Assembly: GCF_000230735.2 (NCBI RefSeq)
Contig: NC_019962.1
Span: 310,001 to 374,000 of the forward strand
DNA length: 64,000 nt
Reading direction: 5' to 3'
DNA from: Natrinema pellirubrum DSM 15624
Lineage (GTDB): Archaea; Halobacteriota; Halobacteria; Halobacteriales; Natrialbaceae
Within the stretch, counting starts at the first letter, position 1. Each line of letters starts with the position of its first letter. Of the stretch, positions 62,262-64,000 are shown piece after piece. A program made the translations under genes and the position numbers. Below the pieces are notes generated by a model. It worked only from the letters and a program-made list of their open reading frames with translations. It did no database searches and was not told the DNA's origin.

Positions 62262-62885
62262 ATGGGACTTCTCGAGAACAAGGCCCGCGCTCGACTGTTC
62301 TATAAGTACCTCTCGCGGGTCTACGACCAGGTCAATCCGTTCGTCTGGACCGAAGAGATGCGCACCGAGGCCCTGTCCCTGCTCGAGTTAGAAGCGGACA
62401 TGACGGTACTCGACGTCGGCTGTGGCACCGGGTTCGCCACCGAGGGACTGCTCGAACACGTCGACGAGGTCTACGCGCTCGACCAGAGCGAACACCAGCT
62501 CGAACAGGCCTACGAGAAGTTCGGCAAGCGCGGGCCGCCGGTTCACTTCCACCGCGGCGATGCCGAACGACTGCCCTTCGCGACGGACACGTTCGACGTC
62601 GTCTGGTCGTCGGGCTCGATCGAATACTGGCCGAACCCGATCCTCGCGCTCCGGGAGTTCCGCCGCGTCCTCAAACCCGGCGGGCAGGTGCTGGTCGTCG
62701 GCCCGAACTACCCCGACAACGTCGTCAGCCAACTGCTTGCCGACTCGATCATGCTCTTTTACGACGAGTATGAAGCCGACCGGATGTTCAAGGCCGCTGG
62801 CTTCGAGGACGTGAAACACGCCTTCATGGGGCCGTCCTACGAGCCCGACGTCGCGATCACGACGATCGGTCGCGCGCCCGAGTAG
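62262..62885 (+). CDS. class I SAM-dependent methyltransferase
   Basis: A 207-residue cytosolic or membrane-associated methyltransferase. The SAM-binding motif I is VLDVGCGTGFATEG near residue 50; an acidic residue ends the second strand (YALDQSEHQLEQA); GDAERLPFATDTFDVVWSSG is motif II/III. The sequence type resembles UbiE/MPBQ-like methyltransferases that modify quinones or other isoprenoids, but the substrate is inferred only from similarity. The ATG at 62262 was chosen because the upstream frame overlaps the atp promoter. Confidence 0.87.
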   Translation: MGLLENKARARLFYKYLSRVYDQVNPFVWTEEMRTEALSLLELEADMTVLDVGCGTGFATEGLLEHVDEVYALDQSEHQLEQAYEKFGKRGPPVHFHRGDAERLPFATDTFDVVWSSGSIEYWPNPILALREFRRVLKPGGQVLVVGPNYPDNVVSQLLADSIMLFYDEYEADRMFKAAGFEDVKHAFMGPSYEPDVAITTIGRAPE

Positions 62886-62897
62886 TCCGATCCCGAT

Positions 62898-63392
62898 TCA
62901 GGTCGCCGTCGTCTCGAGAGTAGCTATCTGCCGTCCGTCGACAGCGAGCGTGACGGTGACGGAATCACCTGTCGCAAACGTTGGACTGTTCGTCGCAGCG
63001 ACCGAAACACCGGCGCGCTCTCCTGCTGTCCACTCGGAATCGCTTCTGGCGTTGAACGGACCATCGGGCGCGCCGTCGAATCCACTTGCACCGACGAACG
63101 GAATCGGCGGTTGTTCGGCAATCGCTGTCCCGTTTACGGCAATCCTTACTGATAGCGTCTCGACGTCGATGACATCCCCCGTGACGTGGGTGATCACGAT
63201 CGTGGAGCGATCGCCGTCAGCCGAAAGTTCGAACGTCGCGGTCGGGCTAGATGACTCGAGCGACCACGTTCCGACACCGACTGCGACGACGGCTGCCAGA
63301 CAGACGGTGAGTACGATCAGCGCGAGTACGCCGATAATCGGGCTCACGGCCCGTGTATCTGCAGTCGCGGCTCGGTTCGTCCTCTCGGTCAC
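62898..63392 (-). CDS. small pilin-like protein (type IV pilin N-terminal domain)
   Basis: A 164-residue protein with a class III signal: TADTRAVSPIIGVLALIVLT, the usual haloarchaeal pilin start for cleavage by PibD. A single hydrophobic helix is followed by a beta-rich domain of about 120 residues (ATFELSADGDRSTIVITHVT). There are no cysteines. It belongs with haloarchaeal adhesive pilins or pilin-like envelope proteins; the partner genes are outside the window. Confidence 0.87.
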   Translation of the reverse strand: MTERTNRAATADTRAVSPIIGVLALIVLTVCLAAVVAVGVGTWSLESSSPTATFELSADGDRSTIVITHVTGDVIDVETLSVRIAVNGTAIAEQPPIPFVGASGFDGAPDGPFNARSDSEWTAGERAGVSVAATNSPTFATGDSVTVTLAVDGRQIATLETTAT

Positions 63393-63505
63393 ACCACCTC
63401 TTGGCCACGCCTTGTGGTATAAAAGATCGGTCTCACAGTGGTACTCGTTCGATCAAACGGCAAGCGAGAGCGGGAAGTTTCGAGCCCCGAATTCGAACTT
63501 CGTGG

Positions 63506-64000
63506 TTAGGAACTCGAGAGTGTGACGGGGACGCTCGTTCCGTCCGCTGTTTTTACTTGCAGTTCGTACTCACCCTTGGGTGGTACGTACCAGAGACTGC
63601 CGTCGTCACCGGTCGTTCCAACTGCGAATCCGTCGACGGTGATCGGTACAGAGATGGGATCGCCCGTTTCCGAATCGTTCACTGATACGGTCGCTGGCCC
63701 GTCCGCTTTCGTTTCCATGACGGATATTTCTACCCCTTCCTTAACTGAAGTTTTTCTATTTTCGAATGGCAACGAAGTCCGGTCTATAACCTGGACTTCT
63801 CGGTAAATCTCACCCGTTCCTCCGTCGAGATACGCCTCGAGATGTCCGTGTTCGTGGTTATTGTCGATCTTGTACAACTGTACCGTAGTATATTCGTTGA
63901 ACGACGGAGACTGGACCGTTTCGTACGCCCAAGGGTACAGTTCGCGGGCATGGTCGTATGCATCCAGGATGTCCTCGAACTGAGTCGACTGTGACGCGTT
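63506..64000 (-). CDS. 5'-truncated gene at right edge, exported or surface protein
   Basis: The frame is open from the right edge of the window to the stop at 63506, with no start inside except weak codons, so the 5' end is outside. The visible part (about 164 residues) ends with a carboxypeptidase-regulatory/Ig-like beta domain (PATVSVNDSETGDPISVPIT, then GTTGDDGSLWYVPPKGEYEL). The upstream part has a helix-rich stretch (FEDILDAYDHARELYPWAYE). It lies 113 nt upstream of the pilin-like gene on the same strand and may be co-transcribed with it. The function is not recognised. Confidence 0.65.
   Translation of the reverse strand, partial: NASQSTQFEDILDAYDHARELYPWAYETVQSPSFNEYTTVQLYKIDNNHEHGHLEAYLDGGTGEIYREVQVIDRTSLPFENRKTSVKEGVEISVMETKADGPATVSVNDSETGDPISVPITVDGFAVGTTGDDGSLWYVPPKGEYELQVKTADGTSVPVTLSSS

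Noticed and set aside
1-64000. tRNA or rRNA genes
   Set aside because: No cloverleaf-like segments with conserved T-loop sequence or rRNA signatures were noticed by eye. A covariance-model scan was not possible here.

Overview
The window is haloarchaeal chromosomal DNA. The proteins are strongly acidic. Exported proteins carry Tat signals (RRxxxLxG) or class III prepilin signals. Many genes look leaderless, with TATA-like boxes about 25-35 nt upstream of the start codon. Archaeal markers include ABCE1, PAN with an HbYX tail, an A/V-type ATP synthase, pyruvoyl-dependent arginine decarboxylase, HemAT, and a bacteriorhodopsin/lycopene cyclase/Brp cluster. The gene set is most like Natrialbales (Natrinema/Haloterrigena relatives); that placement is an inference.

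Left part (1-16300). After ABCE1 and a small membrane protein comes a cell-surface region. It holds an HTH membrane regulator with a secreted polymer-forming (beta-helix) protein, a small secreted protein, and a very large pilin-like gene. The pilin-like gene is split by an intact ISH8-type IS4 element (6329-7953) flanked by a 10-bp target duplication. It is followed by three Tat-exported TasA/camelysin-like paralogues, a CARDB-type membrane-anchored protein, a SipW-like signal peptidase and a DUF5305-type membrane protein. Together these look like an archaeal counterpart of a TasA-SipW surface-fibre locus.

Middle part (16400-43500). This is mostly housekeeping and metabolism: acyl-CoA synthetase, NAD synthetase, and the retinal/proton-pump cluster (bop, crtY, brp, plus a divergent membrane protein). 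Then come a PIN-KH ATPase, HemAT, and M20, M32, M48 and M3-type peptidases. They are followed by an SDR, TruA, a beta-propeller lipoprotein, an NCS2 nucleobase permease with hypoxanthine phosphoribosyltransferase, PAN, arginine decarboxylase and small conserved haloarchaeal proteins.

Right part (43500-64000). The ATP synthase genes run H-I-K-E-C-F-A-B on the minus strand. Subunit D lies about 9.8 kb beyond B, separated by accessory genes. These are a halocin C8-like Tat-exported precursor whose eight cysteines all lie in its last 71 residues, a divergent pair of PH-domain membrane proteins (YdbS/YdbT-like) suggestive of immunity, a four-gene ABC importer, and a second acyl-CoA synthetase that shares near-identical DNA blocks with the copy at 16461. 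A methyltransferase, a small pilin and a gene running off the right edge close the window.

The two most interesting systems are the putative halocin/PH-domain module (44394-47343) and the IS-disrupted TasA/SipW-like surface locus (2458-16280). No rRNA, tRNA or CRISPR array was recognised.
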